Source of the DNA: Candidatus Cloacimonadota bacterium
GTDB lineage: Bacteria > Cloacimonadota > Cloacimonadia > Cloacimonadales > TCS61
Assembly (NCBI GenBank): GCA_030620155.1
Contig: JAUXFF010000004.1
Location: 1-48,238 of the forward strand
Direction of reading: 5' to 3'
Length of the DNA stretch: 48,238 nt
Below are positions 29,901 through 39,887 of the stretch, piece by piece. Under the pieces are notes generated by a model that had not been told where the DNA came from, ran no database searches, and saw nothing but the letters and a program-made list of their open reading frames with translations. Each line of letters begins with the position of its first letter. Positions within the stretch are counted from its first letter, which is position 1. The translations under genes were made by a program, and so were the position numbers.

Positions 29901-30359
29901 AAAATTCAGCGGTTACAAATTGAAAGCGATTTCTATTTCCCTGAATCCTACATAACCAATGAAAAAGAAAGATTAAATATTTATCGTAAAATGCTAAATT
30001 TCAAAAAAGAAGAAGAATTCATAACTCTCGAAAATGAACTTTATGATCGTTTTGGAAAAATACCGGAGCAAGCTTTAAATGCAATTATCTTCTATAAGCT
30101 TAACATGCTCGTACAAAAAGCAGAATTAGAATCTTTCAGTATTAAAAAGGGAGAAGCAATTCTCGAATTGAACAATAGCAAATTACCAGCCCGTGAAAAA
30201 ATTAATGAACTGGTTAACACCTTTAATTATCCTGTAAAATTCGACAGTACGGGAAACCTTAAAATAACATTTTCAATTTTTAGGGAAAAAATCTTCAATA
30301 AGAGGGTCCTTTACGAAAAAAGCTTAAAAATTATCCGCTTCTTTCTTAATGAAAAATAA
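26955..30359 (+). pseudogene. mfd: Transcription-repair coupling factor Mfd interrupted by in-frame TAA at 28272-28274 and 28665-28667
   Basis: Three same-frame ORFs (26955, 28437, 28683 all 0 mod 3) give contiguous Mfd sequence: '...YTDHEIFSR*KRKRRQARFSKDEALVDYDSLKPGDYIVHIDHGIGIYGGL...GIAFDTD*NWQREMEDSFIYEDTPDQ...LLCGDVGFGKTEVG...IIDEEHRFGVQHKE'. Confidence 0.92.
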
Positions 30360-30587
30360 TGAACAATTAGGTAATAAAAGAAAAAATTGACAAAATTTCT
30401 TTATTTAAGATTTTTTCTCAACCTCTTAAAAAAGGGGAAAGTTAAAGAAAAGAACAGGTATATGGAAAAAATATATGAAATATTTTATTTTAAAAGAAAT
30501 CAGGTCATTAATTTACAATTCAATTTTTTCCAAATATAATAAAACCTTATCTACGTTCTCCAAACGTAAAAAAAAATCGGAGGAATT

Positions 30588-31946
30588 GTGAAAAAAATCT
30601 TCCTTCTCGCCTTATTCATTTACACGATTTTCTTATTTTCTCAAACAAATATAGTTGAAACTTTTTATAATGTCTCTGTAGTAGGTGCAGTTGAAAACCC
30701 TGGTGTATACAGGGTGCTCCCTTCGAGTAGATTATCTGAAGTAATCTCGCTCGCAAATAATATAGCACTTAGCCAAACTTTATCACAATCTCAGACATCA
30801 CCACAAAAAGGCATCACCAGTTCAACGTTCGCTGCTTCCGAAACACAGTTAACCCTATCTTCAACAAGAAACATTATCATAAAAAGGAAAGACGAAAATA
30901 TCCATATAGATTTAGAAAAATTTTATGTTCTTGGCGATGAATCTGAAAATCCATATTTATTTGATGGTGATATTATTGTAGTACCAGCTGTAACCAGACA
31001 AATTTCTATAGTGGGAGCAGTTAATAAAGAAGGAATAATCGAATTAGCTGAACATGACAGAATCAGTGATATTATTGAGCTTGCCATGGGTTTACGAGAG
31101 GATGCATTATTAGACAAAGCTGAAATCATTAGATACAAAGAAAACAATATCGATTTTGAAACCATATATATAGATTTAAATAAAATAATTTCAAATCCAA
31201 ATATCGACGACAACATTTCCCTGGTAAATGGTGATAGAATTTATATTCGTTCCATTCCGGAATTTCAGGAAAATAACAGTGTAATAATATCAGGAGAAGT
31301 GAAATTTCCAGGTATTTATGCAATTGAAAAAGACAGGACTACACTTCTAAAAATTCTGGAAAAAGCCGGAAATCCTACACTAAAAGCGGATTTACACAAT
31401 GCCTTTCTGCAGAGAATGGATATGGAAGAAATACCCGACCCCGAATTCAAAAGATTAAAATTAATGACCGTCTCTGAAATGACTTACCTGGAATATGAAT
31501 ATTTCAAAGTAAAAATACGGGAACTGAAAGGTAAATTTTCTATAGATATTGAAAATCTAATAAATAACAAAAACATAGAAGACGACATCATCCTTAAGAA
31601 TGGCGATTTTATTTATTTTCCGGATAATGAAAAAACTGTTTTAGTTTCCGGTCATGTTAAAAATCCGGGGCTTATCTCTTACACTCCGGGGATGAATTAT
31701 CTTTTCTATATAGAGCAATCTGGAGGACTATCCTGGAATGCCCGAAAGGGAAGAATCAGACTTATTAAAGCCCAGTCAGGAGAATGGTTAAAACCTGATA
31801 AAAAAACGATAATTGAAGAAGGCGATATGATTTTTGTCCCTGAAAAAACCACACTTAATTATTGGACAATTACTAAAGAGACTATTGTCGTCCTTTCTCA
31901 ATTAGCTACAATTTTTATCGTTATCCAAAGTGCAACCGGGAATTAA
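30588..31946 (+). CDS. SLBB-domain polysaccharide-export-like protein (GTG start)
   Basis: Signal peptide; repeated SLBB units 'VSVVGAVENPGVYRVLPSSRLSEVI', 'ISIVGAVNKEGIIELAEHDRISDII', 'VIISGEVKFPGIYAIEKDRTTLLKILEKAG', 'VLVSGHVKNPGLISYTPGMNYLFYIEQSGG'. Confidence 0.88.
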   Translation: MKKIFLLALFIYTIFLFSQTNIVETFYNVSVVGAVENPGVYRVLPSSRLSEVISLANNIALSQTLSQSQTSPQKGITSSTFAASETQLTLSSTRNIIIKRKDENIHIDLEKFYVLGDESENPYLFDGDIIVVPAVTRQISIVGAVNKEGIIELAEHDRISDIIELAMGLREDALLDKAEIIRYKENNIDFETIYIDLNKIISNPNIDDNISLVNGDRIYIRSIPEFQENNSVIISGEVKFPGIYAIEKDRTTLLKILEKAGNPTLKADLHNAFLQRMDMEEIPDPEFKRLKLMTVSEMTYLEYEYFKVKIRELKGKFSIDIENLINNKNIEDDIILKNGDFIYFPDNEKTVLVSGHVKNPGLISYTPGMNYLFYIEQSGGLSWNARKGRIRLIKAQSGEWLKPDKKTIIEEGDMIFVPEKTTLNYWTITKETIVVLSQLATIFIVIQSATGN

Positions 31947-31955
31947 GGAGAAATT

Positions 31956-32915
31956 ATGAATATTTTAATCACAGGTGGAGCCGGATTTATTGGCTCTCAT
32001 TTAGCTGAAAAACTCTTGGAAATGGGTCATTCTGTATCTGTTATTGACAATCTCTCAACCGGTGAATTTTCAAATATCCGTCACTTGGTTAAAAATAATA
32101 ATTTCAGTTATACAATAAACTCTGTTTTAAATAAAGATGTATTGGAAAACTTAATAGTTAAAGTTAATCAGATATACCATTTAGCTGCTGCAGTAGGGGT
32201 AAAATATATTATTGATAACCCTCTTCTTTCTTTAAGAACTAATATCGGCGGAACGGAAAATGTTTTTGAATTAGCCAATAGGTACAAGAAAAAAGTTCTT
32301 CTAGCTTCAACTTCGGAAATTTACGGTAAGAGCAATAATGTCCCATTTAAGGAAGAAGATGATAGATTGCTTGGTTCTACTCATATTACAAGATGGAGTT
32401 ATAGCTCTGCCAAAGCAATAGACGAATTCCTGGCTTTAGCATATTACCGGGAGAAGAAACTCCCTGTAGTAATTGTAAGATGTTTTAATACGGTAGGCCC
32501 ACGTCAAACAGGACAATATGGTATGGTTATTCCTACGTTTGTTAAAAATGCTCTTCTTGACCATCCTCTTACGATTTATGGAGATGGCAAACAAACCCGT
32601 TGTTTTGCAGATGTAGATGATGTTGTTGATGGAATGATAAAATTAATGAATATTAAGAAAGCCGAAGGTAAAATTTTTAATATAGGTAATGACAAGGATA
32701 TCTCAATCGAGGAACTGGCAAAAAAGATTAAAAAAATGACTAACAGTAAATCCAAAATCGAGTATATTAAGTATGAAGATGCTTATGAAGAAGGCTTTGA
32801 AGACATGAGACAAAGGAAACCTGACCTTTCTAAAATAAAAAAATTCTTAGACTTTAAACCTAATTATAATCTCGGAAAAATATTAGAAAGAATCATTAAT
32901 CACTTTGAAGCTTAG
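31956..32915 (+). CDS. NAD-dependent epimerase/dehydratase (SDR; UDP-glucose/glucuronate type)
   Basis: 'MNILITGGAGFIGSHLAEKLLEMGHSVSVIDNLSTG', 'RWSYSSAKAIDEF', 'RCFNTVGPRQ'. Confidence 0.92.
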   Translation: MNILITGGAGFIGSHLAEKLLEMGHSVSVIDNLSTGEFSNIRHLVKNNNFSYTINSVLNKDVLENLIVKVNQIYHLAAAVGVKYIIDNPLLSLRTNIGGTENVFELANRYKKKVLLASTSEIYGKSNNVPFKEEDDRLLGSTHITRWSYSSAKAIDEFLALAYYREKKLPVVIVRCFNTVGPRQTGQYGMVIPTFVKNALLDHPLTIYGDGKQTRCFADVDDVVDGMIKLMNIKKAEGKIFNIGNDKDISIEELAKKIKKMTNSKSKIEYIKYEDAYEEGFEDMRQRKPDLSKIKKFLDFKPNYNLGKILERIINHFEA

Positions 32916-32924
32916 GATCTGAAT

Positions 32925-34028
32925 TTGAAAGTACCTCTCTTAGACCTCAATGCGCAATATAAACCCATATTAAATGAAATAAGAACTGCAATTGAAGAAT
33001 TATTTCTTACACATAAATATATTTTGGGTCCTCAGGTAAAAAAACTCGAAGATAAAATCTCTGATTATTGCAATACAACTTATGCTGTAGGTTGTGCTTC
33101 CGGTACGGATGCACTGGTTCTAGCACTAAAAGCATTAGAAATTGAAAAGGGTGATGAAATTATTACTACTCCTTTTACTTTTTTTTCCACTGTGAGTTGT
33201 ATTCATCGGGTAGGTGCTAAACCTATTTTTGTAGATATTGACCCAAGGACTTTCAATATTGATCCAAGTAAAATTGAATCTTCGATCACTTCTAAAACAA
33301 AAGCTTTAATAATTGTTCATCTTTTCGGACAACCTGCTGAGATGGACAGAATTATAGATATCGCGCGGAAATACAATTTGAGGGTTATTGAAGATGATGC
33401 CCAGGGACTGGGCAGTAAATTTGATGGCAAAACAGCAGGTTCTTTTGGAGACATTGGCACACTCTCCTTTTTCCCGAGTAAAAATTTAGGTGCAATGGGT
33501 GACGGGGGTATGTGTATTACAAATAATGAAACGTTATATAATAAATTGCATCAATTGAGAATACATGGTGAAAATCCCCAATATTTCCACAAATGGGTGG
33601 GATTGAACAGCAGATTGGATACAATACAAGCCGCTGTCCTTTTAGTAAAGCTGCCGTATCTAGAACGCTGGTCAAAAGAAAGACAAAAAAATGCTGAATA
33701 TTATTATAAGAATATGAATGATATTCCACAGATCAAACTTCCATATATTCATGAAAAAGCAACTTCAATTTATAATCAATTTACACTGATTGCAGAAAAA
33801 AGGGATGACCTTCTCAAACACTTAAAAGCAAATAATATTGGTTGTGCTATCTATTATCCTAAACCCTTACATATCCAGGAATGTTTTTCCTATCTTGGTT
33901 ATAAAATGGGTAATATGCCTATAGCAGAAGAATTAGCAGATAAAGTTATTTCCATTCCTGTTTATCCCGAACTTACACAAATCCAACAGAATTATATTAT
34001 AGATACCATAAGAAAATTTTATAATTAA
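32925..34028 (+). CDS. DegT/DnrJ/EryC1/StrS sugar aminotransferase (TTG start)
   Basis: 'VPLLDLNAQYKPI', 'ASGTDALVLALKAL', 'VIEDDAQGLGSKFDGKTAGSFGDIGTLSFFPSKNLGAMGDGG'. Confidence 0.93.
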   Translation: MKVPLLDLNAQYKPILNEIRTAIEELFLTHKYILGPQVKKLEDKISDYCNTTYAVGCASGTDALVLALKALEIEKGDEIITTPFTFFSTVSCIHRVGAKPIFVDIDPRTFNIDPSKIESSITSKTKALIIVHLFGQPAEMDRIIDIARKYNLRVIEDDAQGLGSKFDGKTAGSFGDIGTLSFFPSKNLGAMGDGGMCITNNETLYNKLHQLRIHGENPQYFHKWVGLNSRLDTIQAAVLLVKLPYLERWSKERQKNAEYYYKNMNDIPQIKLPYIHEKATSIYNQFTLIAEKRDDLLKHLKANNIGCAIYYPKPLHIQECFSYLGYKMGNMPIAEELADKVISIPVYPELTQIQQNYIIDTIRKFYN

Positions 34029-34059
34029 AAAATATATCTATAACTTATAAAAGGAAAAA

Positions 34060-34842
34060 ATGAATATTATTGTATGTATTAAACAAGTTCCTGATACAAC
34101 AGATATAAAGATCGATCCTGCAAATAATACATTAATCCGGGAAGGTGTAGAAAGCATAATCAACCCATTTGATCTTTATGCTATTGAAGAAGCTGTCAGG
34201 CTTAAAGAGAAATACGGGGGAAAGATAACAGCTATCAGCATGGGACCTCCACAGGTAGAAACTTCCCTGAGAGAGGCTGTTGCCCTTGGTGTCGACGAAA
34301 TTATCCTCTTAACAGACCGTAAATTTGCCGGAGCAGATACATGGGCAACAAGCCTAACCCTTTCGGAAGCTGTTAAAAAGATCGATAATTTTGATATCAT
34401 TCTCTTTGGTCAACAAGCTATTGATGGAGATACTGCACAGGTAGGTCCTGGAGTCGCAGCACATCTCGATATTTCTCAAACCTGTTTTGTAAAAAGAATA
34501 GAAACTATTGAAAATAATCGTATTGTTGTTGAACGCTTAATGGAAGATGGTTATGATCGTATAGATTTGCCCTTGCCTGCAGCAATAACTGTTGTAAAAG
34601 AGATCAATATCCCTCGTCTTCCGTCACTTAGAGGTAAAAGAACCGCAAAAAATATAGAATTGAAAGTCTGGACTGCAGACGACCTGGAACTTAAAGAAGA
34701 TAATATTGGTTTGAACGGATCACCAACCCAGGTTATTAAAATTTTCTCTCCTGAACATAAAAAAGGAGGGAAGAAATATGAACTCCCCAGTGAAGAGTTA
34801 GTAGAAATTTTATATAATAAACTGAAAGAGTTGGGTAAATAA
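34060..34842 (+). CDS. etfB: Electron transfer flavoprotein beta subunit
   Basis: 'MNIIVCIKQVPDTTDIKIDP...INPFDLYAIEEAVRLKEKYGGKITAISMGP...FGQQAIDGDTAQVGPGVAAHL'. Confidence 0.94.
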   Translation: MNIIVCIKQVPDTTDIKIDPANNTLIREGVESIINPFDLYAIEEAVRLKEKYGGKITAISMGPPQVETSLREAVALGVDEIILLTDRKFAGADTWATSLTLSEAVKKIDNFDIILFGQQAIDGDTAQVGPGVAAHLDISQTCFVKRIETIENNRIVVERLMEDGYDRIDLPLPAAITVVKEINIPRLPSLRGKRTAKNIELKVWTADDLELKEDNIGLNGSPTQVIKIFSPEHKKGGKKYELPSEELVEILYNKLKELGK

Positions 34843-34865
34843 ATCCAACTTATTATGGATATACT

Positions 34866-35669
34866 ATGATCCCTTATCCTCAAATAAATCCTACAATAAT
34901 AAAAATTGGTTTTCTTGAAATACGTTGGTATGGTTTACTATACATAGTAAGTTTTATTCTCGGTTACATCTTCCTGAAAAAGCTATTTGCTATGAAGAAT
35001 ATAAAAATCACAAAAGATAAATATGATAGTTTTCTGTTTTACATAATGATAGGTGTGATTGTTGGTGGGCGCCTTGGTTATATCTTATTTTATAATTTAT
35101 CTTATTATATCACTAATCCTCTACATATTTTAACAGTTTGGGAAGGTGGTATGTCTTTTCACGGTGGTGCTATCGCGGTAGTTATTATGGGTTTTGTTTT
35201 TTGCCATAAATACAACTATAAATTTTACCAATTAGCTGATCCTGTAATGCCAATGGCTGCTATAGGACTGTTTTTAGGAAGGATTGGAAATTTTATAAAT
35301 GCGGAATTATATGGCAGGGTCACCAACCTACCCTGGGGAATGATTTTCCCTGGATCTGATGATGGCTTGCCGAGACATCCTTCTCAACTCTATGAAGCTT
35401 TTTTTGAAGGTTTAGTCCTTTTTCTGATCACATATTTAATACTGAAAAAAATCAAAAAACAAGGTCTTGTTTTCTGGATATGGATCGCTCTTTATGGAGT
35501 TTTCAGATTTCTCATTGAATTCGTGCGAGAACCTGATGCTCATCTTGGATACATATTCTGGTTCTTCACAATGGGTCAAATTCTATGTGCCGTAATGATA
35601 ATAACCAGCATAATAGCTATCACTATTCTGCTGAAAAAACATTCTGAAAATGAAATCTCAGAAAATTAA
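34866..35669 (+). CDS. lgt: Prolipoprotein diacylglyceryl transferase
   Basis: 'IRWYGLLYIVSFILGY', 'GGRLGYILFYN', 'WEGGMSFHGG', 'GRIGNFINAELYGR', 'RHPSQLYEA'. Confidence 0.96.
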   Translation: MIPYPQINPTIIKIGFLEIRWYGLLYIVSFILGYIFLKKLFAMKNIKITKDKYDSFLFYIMIGVIVGGRLGYILFYNLSYYITNPLHILTVWEGGMSFHGGAIAVVIMGFVFCHKYNYKFYQLADPVMPMAAIGLFLGRIGNFINAELYGRVTNLPWGMIFPGSDDGLPRHPSQLYEAFFEGLVLFLITYLILKKIKKQGLVFWIWIALYGVFRFLIEFVREPDAHLGYIFWFFTMGQILCAVMIITSIIAITILLKKHSENEISEN

Positions 35670-36291
35670 AATCCTTATAATCTACACTATTGTTTTTTTA
35701 ATATCCGGTTGTGCTATTTTTCCTAAATTGGATCAATCCAAAAAGGAAGAACTTCTTGTTGAACAACTAATAAAATGGGAAACCTTTCGCATTGATGGAA
35801 TTATTGAAGCAAATTACAAAAACTTTTCTTTTAGAAAAAACATCACCATAAGAAAGAATAAAGAAGCTTTACGCGCTGATATTTATGATGCCGGTATAAT
35901 GGGCTTGCATCCCACACCATTCTTTTCGGCTTATTTGGATTCAATCCTTATCTCGAGAATACCTGATCAACATGAATTTATAGAAATATCAAAACATGAA
36001 CTTATCAAAAAATTTCCCTACATGAACTACTTAATAAATCTTCAAACCTTATACAATTATAAAGATGAAATTATCAGAAACAATAAAGTTACAATTGACA
36101 GCCTTGAATTTAATTTTTCAAAATATATGTTAATTGAAAATATTAAGCATCTAAATAAGCAATATAAAATGGAATTTGAATATTTTAAAGAGCCTTCAAA
36201 GATCATTTTTTTCTCATATAAAAAAGAGATAGCAAATATTCAAATTGACAAAATTTCATACAAATATATAGAAATACAAATATTAGATTAG
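35650..36291 (+). CDS. Putative lipoprotein of unknown function (LolB/DUF4292-like size and layout, unproven)
   Basis: Lipobox 'FLISGCAIF'; overlaps lgt by 20 bp. Confidence 0.6.
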   Translation: MKSQKIKILIIYTIVFLISGCAIFPKLDQSKKEELLVEQLIKWETFRIDGIIEANYKNFSFRKNITIRKNKEALRADIYDAGIMGLHPTPFFSAYLDSILISRIPDQHEFIEISKHELIKKFPYMNYLINLQTLYNYKDEIIRNNKVTIDSLEFNFSKYMLIENIKHLNKQYKMEFEYFKEPSKIIFFSYKKEIANIQIDKISYKYIEIQILD

Positions 36292-36420
36292 AAAGAAAAA
36301 ATATTAAGTTGTGTTTGTTCGCAAAGTTAATTATTTCGAGTTGTATGGAGACTTGACTTATCCTGAAACTTCCGGAATTCGCAAGGTTTCGGAAAAACAC
36401 TGATAATAGGGGGCGTAAAA

Positions 36421-37713
36421 ATGATAAAAAGATATAGTCGTCCTGAAATGTCAAAGATATGGGAATTACAAAATCGCTTTCAATGCATGCTGGATGTCGA
36501 ATTAGCAGCCTGTAAGGCAATGAACGAAATTGGTATAATCCCTGACGAGGACATGAAAAATATTGATGAGAAAGCTGATTTTGATGTTGAACGAATTGAT
36601 GAAATTGAAAAAACCACTAAACATGATGTAGTTGCATTTCTTATGAATATTGCCGAATATGTGGGTCCATCATCACGCTGGATACATTTCGGCATGACTT
36701 CTTCCGATATCCTGGATACAGCAACTTCTTTACAATTAAAACAAGCGGGTGAATTGATTTTACGCGACCTTGAGATCTTTTCCGAAGTGCTGAGAATTAA
36801 AGCCCGTGAATATAAACATACATTATGTATCGGTAGGTCGCACGGCATTCATGCAGAGCCAACAACATTCGGGCTGAAATTCGCTTTGTGGTTCGATGAA
36901 ATGCAGCGAAATATAAAAAGAACAAAAAACGCTATTAATATTGTCTCTGTAGGACAGATTTCAGGTGCTGTGGGCAACTATGCTCATCTCTCTCCTGATA
37001 TTGAAAGAATCACCTGTCAATATCTAGACCTTACTCCTGTAAACATTTCTACCCAGGTTATACAAAGGGATAGAATCTCGGAATTTATGAATACCCTGGC
37101 TGTAATTGGTTCCACATTAGAAAAAATCGCTCTTGAAATCAGGCATTTGCAACGAACTGAAGTTCTGGAAGCTGAAGAAAGCTTTTCAAAAGGACAAAAA
37201 GGCTCTTCTGCGATGCCGCACAAGCGTAATCCTGTCGTATCTGAACAAATGTGTGGTCTTGCCAGAATTCTTCGCAGTAATGCCTTAGCAGCTATGGAGA
37301 ATAATGCGCTCTGGCATGAAAGAGATATAAGCCATTCCTCCGTGGAAAGAATAATCTTACCGGACTCGACCATACTGATGAATTATATGCTTAATAAAAT
37401 GATCCCTCTTATTGAAAACCTGATTGTTTATCCTGAAAATATGCAGAAAAATATTGAGTTAACAAACGGTTTGATTTTCTCCCAGGTTATTTTACTCGAA
37501 TTAACAAAAAAGGGAGTATCTCGAGAACAATCATATTCTCTTGTACAGAGAAATGCTATGGAATGCTGGCAAACCAAACAGCCCTTTAAAAAACTCATTT
37601 TGAACGATGATGAGATTCTGAACTATCTTTCTCAAGAAGAAATTGATGATATTTTCTCATTGGAAAAATATAAAAAACACATAGATTTTATCTATGGAAA
37701 AATTGGAATATGA
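36421..37713 (+). CDS. purB: Adenylosuccinate lyase
   Basis: 'RYSRPEMSKIWE', 'HFGMTSSDILDTATSLQL', 'GRSHGIHAEPTTFGLKFA', 'SSAMPHKRNPVVSEQ'. Confidence 0.96.
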   Translation: MIKRYSRPEMSKIWELQNRFQCMLDVELAACKAMNEIGIIPDEDMKNIDEKADFDVERIDEIEKTTKHDVVAFLMNIAEYVGPSSRWIHFGMTSSDILDTATSLQLKQAGELILRDLEIFSEVLRIKAREYKHTLCIGRSHGIHAEPTTFGLKFALWFDEMQRNIKRTKNAINIVSVGQISGAVGNYAHLSPDIERITCQYLDLTPVNISTQVIQRDRISEFMNTLAVIGSTLEKIALEIRHLQRTEVLEAEESFSKGQKGSSAMPHKRNPVVSEQMCGLARILRSNALAAMENNALWHERDISHSSVERIILPDSTILMNYMLNKMIPLIENLIVYPENMQKNIELTNGLIFSQVILLELTKKGVSREQSYSLVQRNAMECWQTKQPFKKLILNDDEILNYLSQEEIDDIFSLEKYKKHIDFIYGKIGI

Positions 37714-38267
37714 AACAAATAACCGATTACAATCCGGTTGAATATCTAATAAAAATTCAACGTTTAAAACTAAAAGCTGTCTTAATCCCACTTGGTATAA
37801 TAATCGTCAGTTTTGCTATAAATATTTTATTGAAGATTGACCTGAGCAAGTACTTTTCCCTTTTTGGTTTAATGTTATATATCTTGATATCATTAAGATA
37901 TAGAATACAGAAAAATATTCCTCCTGATATTGAACAACAAATACTTTCTCCAATAAACGGAAAAATTACTCAAATAAATAAAGACAGAAACGAAATATCA
38001 ATAAAAAAATCATTTTTTCATCCGGCAGAAATAAGGTCTCCTTCTAATGATGATACTATTAAATTCAATATCAATTCACGTAATTTTTCTCTATTTGAAG
38101 AAAGATCAGAGGTTGCAGGAAAACTTATTGGTATTGTGCCTTCCAATGCAGAATGTACGATTAATATAACCGGAGAATATGAAATAAACATTAACCCGGG
38201 TCAAAAAGTAATTGCCGGTGAAACTATAATTGCTGAGAAGATAAACAATATCTCAAATTCTTCTTAA
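37710..38267 (+). CDS. Phosphatidylserine-decarboxylase-like membrane protein with altered cleavage motif
   Basis: 'QILSPINGKITQINKD' and 'AGKLIGIVPSNAECTINI...INPGQKVIAGETIIAEKI' align with PSD 'APADGKV' and 'MGFIKFGSRVDVYLP...GQ.v.aGqtviA'; adjacent to pssA. Confidence 0.5.
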   Translation: MKQITDYNPVEYLIKIQRLKLKAVLIPLGIIIVSFAINILLKIDLSKYFSLFGLMLYILISLRYRIQKNIPPDIEQQILSPINGKITQINKDRNEISIKKSFFHPAEIRSPSNDDTIKFNINSRNFSLFEERSEVAGKLIGIVPSNAECTINITGEYEININPGQKVIAGETIIAEKINNISNSS

Positions 38268-38284
38268 CGCAAGTGAAAAATTAA

Positions 38285-39001
38285 ATGGAAACAAGAAAGA
38301 GAAATTTTAAGATTCTAATACCAAACTTATTTACTGCTTTCAGTTTAATTTCCGGACTATTTGCTTTACAGTTCACTTTTGAGAGAGAGTTTGTTATCGC
38401 TTCCTGGTTGATTGCATTATCTATGTTATGTGATGGGCTCGATGGTAAACTTGCCCGTTACTTAAATGCCAGTAGTCGTTTTGGTGCTTTATTTGATACT
38501 CTTTCAGATTTTGTTGCTTTTGGAGTTGTACCGGGATTTTTAGCTTATAAAGCCGGTTTGTATAAAATTCAATATTGGGGCGCTATTATTGCAATTTTTT
38601 ATGTTTTTTCAGGTGGCTATCGCCTAATCAGATTTATTTTAAAAGATAATAAAAAAGAATTAAAAAAATCATTTATCGGGCTGCCAATACCTGCTGCTGC
38701 CGGGTTAATAGCATCTTTCATAATCTTTAATTTCTATTATTTTAAAGATATTCTTTCCCCTGAACTTTTTATAATAATCGTATTCTTTTCTTCTATTCTT
38801 ATGGTAAGTAAAATTGAATATCTAAAAATAGAGAAACGAACAAAATTATCAAAAGAGTCTAAATTTTTCATCTTACTCGCTTTATTGAGTATTATCGCAG
38901 CTTTGAAATATTCCTTCCTTGTATTTGGAGGTTGGATATTAATCTATACTCTCTATGGGATATTAAGGCAGATTATTTTCTCTATTAGTAAAAAAAAATA
39001 A
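38285..39001 (+). CDS. pssA: CDP-diacylglycerol-serine O-phosphatidyltransferase
   Basis: CDP-alcohol phosphatidyltransferase motif 'DGLDGKLARYLNASSRFGALFDTLSD'. Confidence 0.93.
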   Translation: METRKRNFKILIPNLFTAFSLISGLFALQFTFEREFVIASWLIALSMLCDGLDGKLARYLNASSRFGALFDTLSDFVAFGVVPGFLAYKAGLYKIQYWGAIIAIFYVFSGGYRLIRFILKDNKKELKKSFIGLPIPAAAGLIASFIIFNFYYFKDILSPELFIIIVFFSSILMVSKIEYLKIEKRTKLSKESKFFILLALLSIIAALKYSFLVFGGWILIYTLYGILRQIIFSISKKK

Positions 39002-39134
39002 ATATTATATAGCAATATTCCTATAATTTATCGAACATAAAAAGAAAACTATTTCTTCTATCATTATTTGATAAATATTAAGAGCAAAATAAATTGTATT
39101 AGATTAGAAAATAAATTAGAAGCAAAGAGCAAAA

Positions 39135-39833
39135 ATGATAACATTGATTTCAGAATTTATAAATTTATTTTTTCCAAAAGTGTGTTTAAGTTGTAATTCC
39201 AGGCTTCAAAAAAAGGAGCACATATTATGTTCAAGATGTAAAAAAAAAATAGATTTTTTTACAGACTGTTGCCTGATTTGTGGTAGCGAAAAAGACAATA
39301 ATACTTGTCATACGTGTGAAACAAGCAATTTTTACTTTGATCGTGCCAGATCAGTATTTAGATTTAATAAAACGATTCAAAATCTTATCCACAATCTGAA
39401 ATATAATGAGATAACTTCCCTGGCAAAATTTTTGGGAGACTATTGTGTAAAATACCTGACCGAATACCGCCCCTTTGAAAAAATTGATATCATAACGCCA
39501 GTTCCTTTGCACAAAGTTAAAAAAAGGGCCAGGGGATTTAATCAGGCAGAAATCGTAGCACGTGAAATCGCACGGAAAAAAGAATTTAAATACATTCCAA
39601 ACTTAATTAAAAGAAAAAAATTCACTAATACTCAAACAAAACTATCTAAATTTGAAAGGATAAAAAATGTCTCGAATGCATTTAAAATCAATCACAAATA
39701 TCCGCTGAAAAACAAGAATATACTTCTTATTGACGATGTTTTCACTACGGGTTCAACAGTTAACGCTGTCAGTAAACTTCTAAAAAATAATAATGTTAAC
39801 AAAATCTATGTCTTGACAATAGCAAGGGCTTAA
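39135..39833 (+). CDS. comF: ComF family phosphoribosyltransferase-like protein
   Basis: Zn-finger 'CLSCNSRL...CSRCKKKI...CCLICG...CHTC'; 'ITPVPLHKVKKRARGFNQAEIVAREIA'; PRTase 'NILLIDDVFTTGSTVNAV'. Confidence 0.92.
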   Translation: MITLISEFINLFFPKVCLSCNSRLQKKEHILCSRCKKKIDFFTDCCLICGSEKDNNTCHTCETSNFYFDRARSVFRFNKTIQNLIHNLKYNEITSLAKFLGDYCVKYLTEYRPFEKIDIITPVPLHKVKKRARGFNQAEIVAREIARKKEFKYIPNLIKRKKFTNTQTKLSKFERIKNVSNAFKINHKYPLKNKNILLIDDVFTTGSTVNAVSKLLKNNNVNKIYVLTIARA

Positions 39834-39887
39834 GGATTTTTTACTAAATTTATCAAATTTTGTAGTAATTAAAGTTACAAGGATAAA

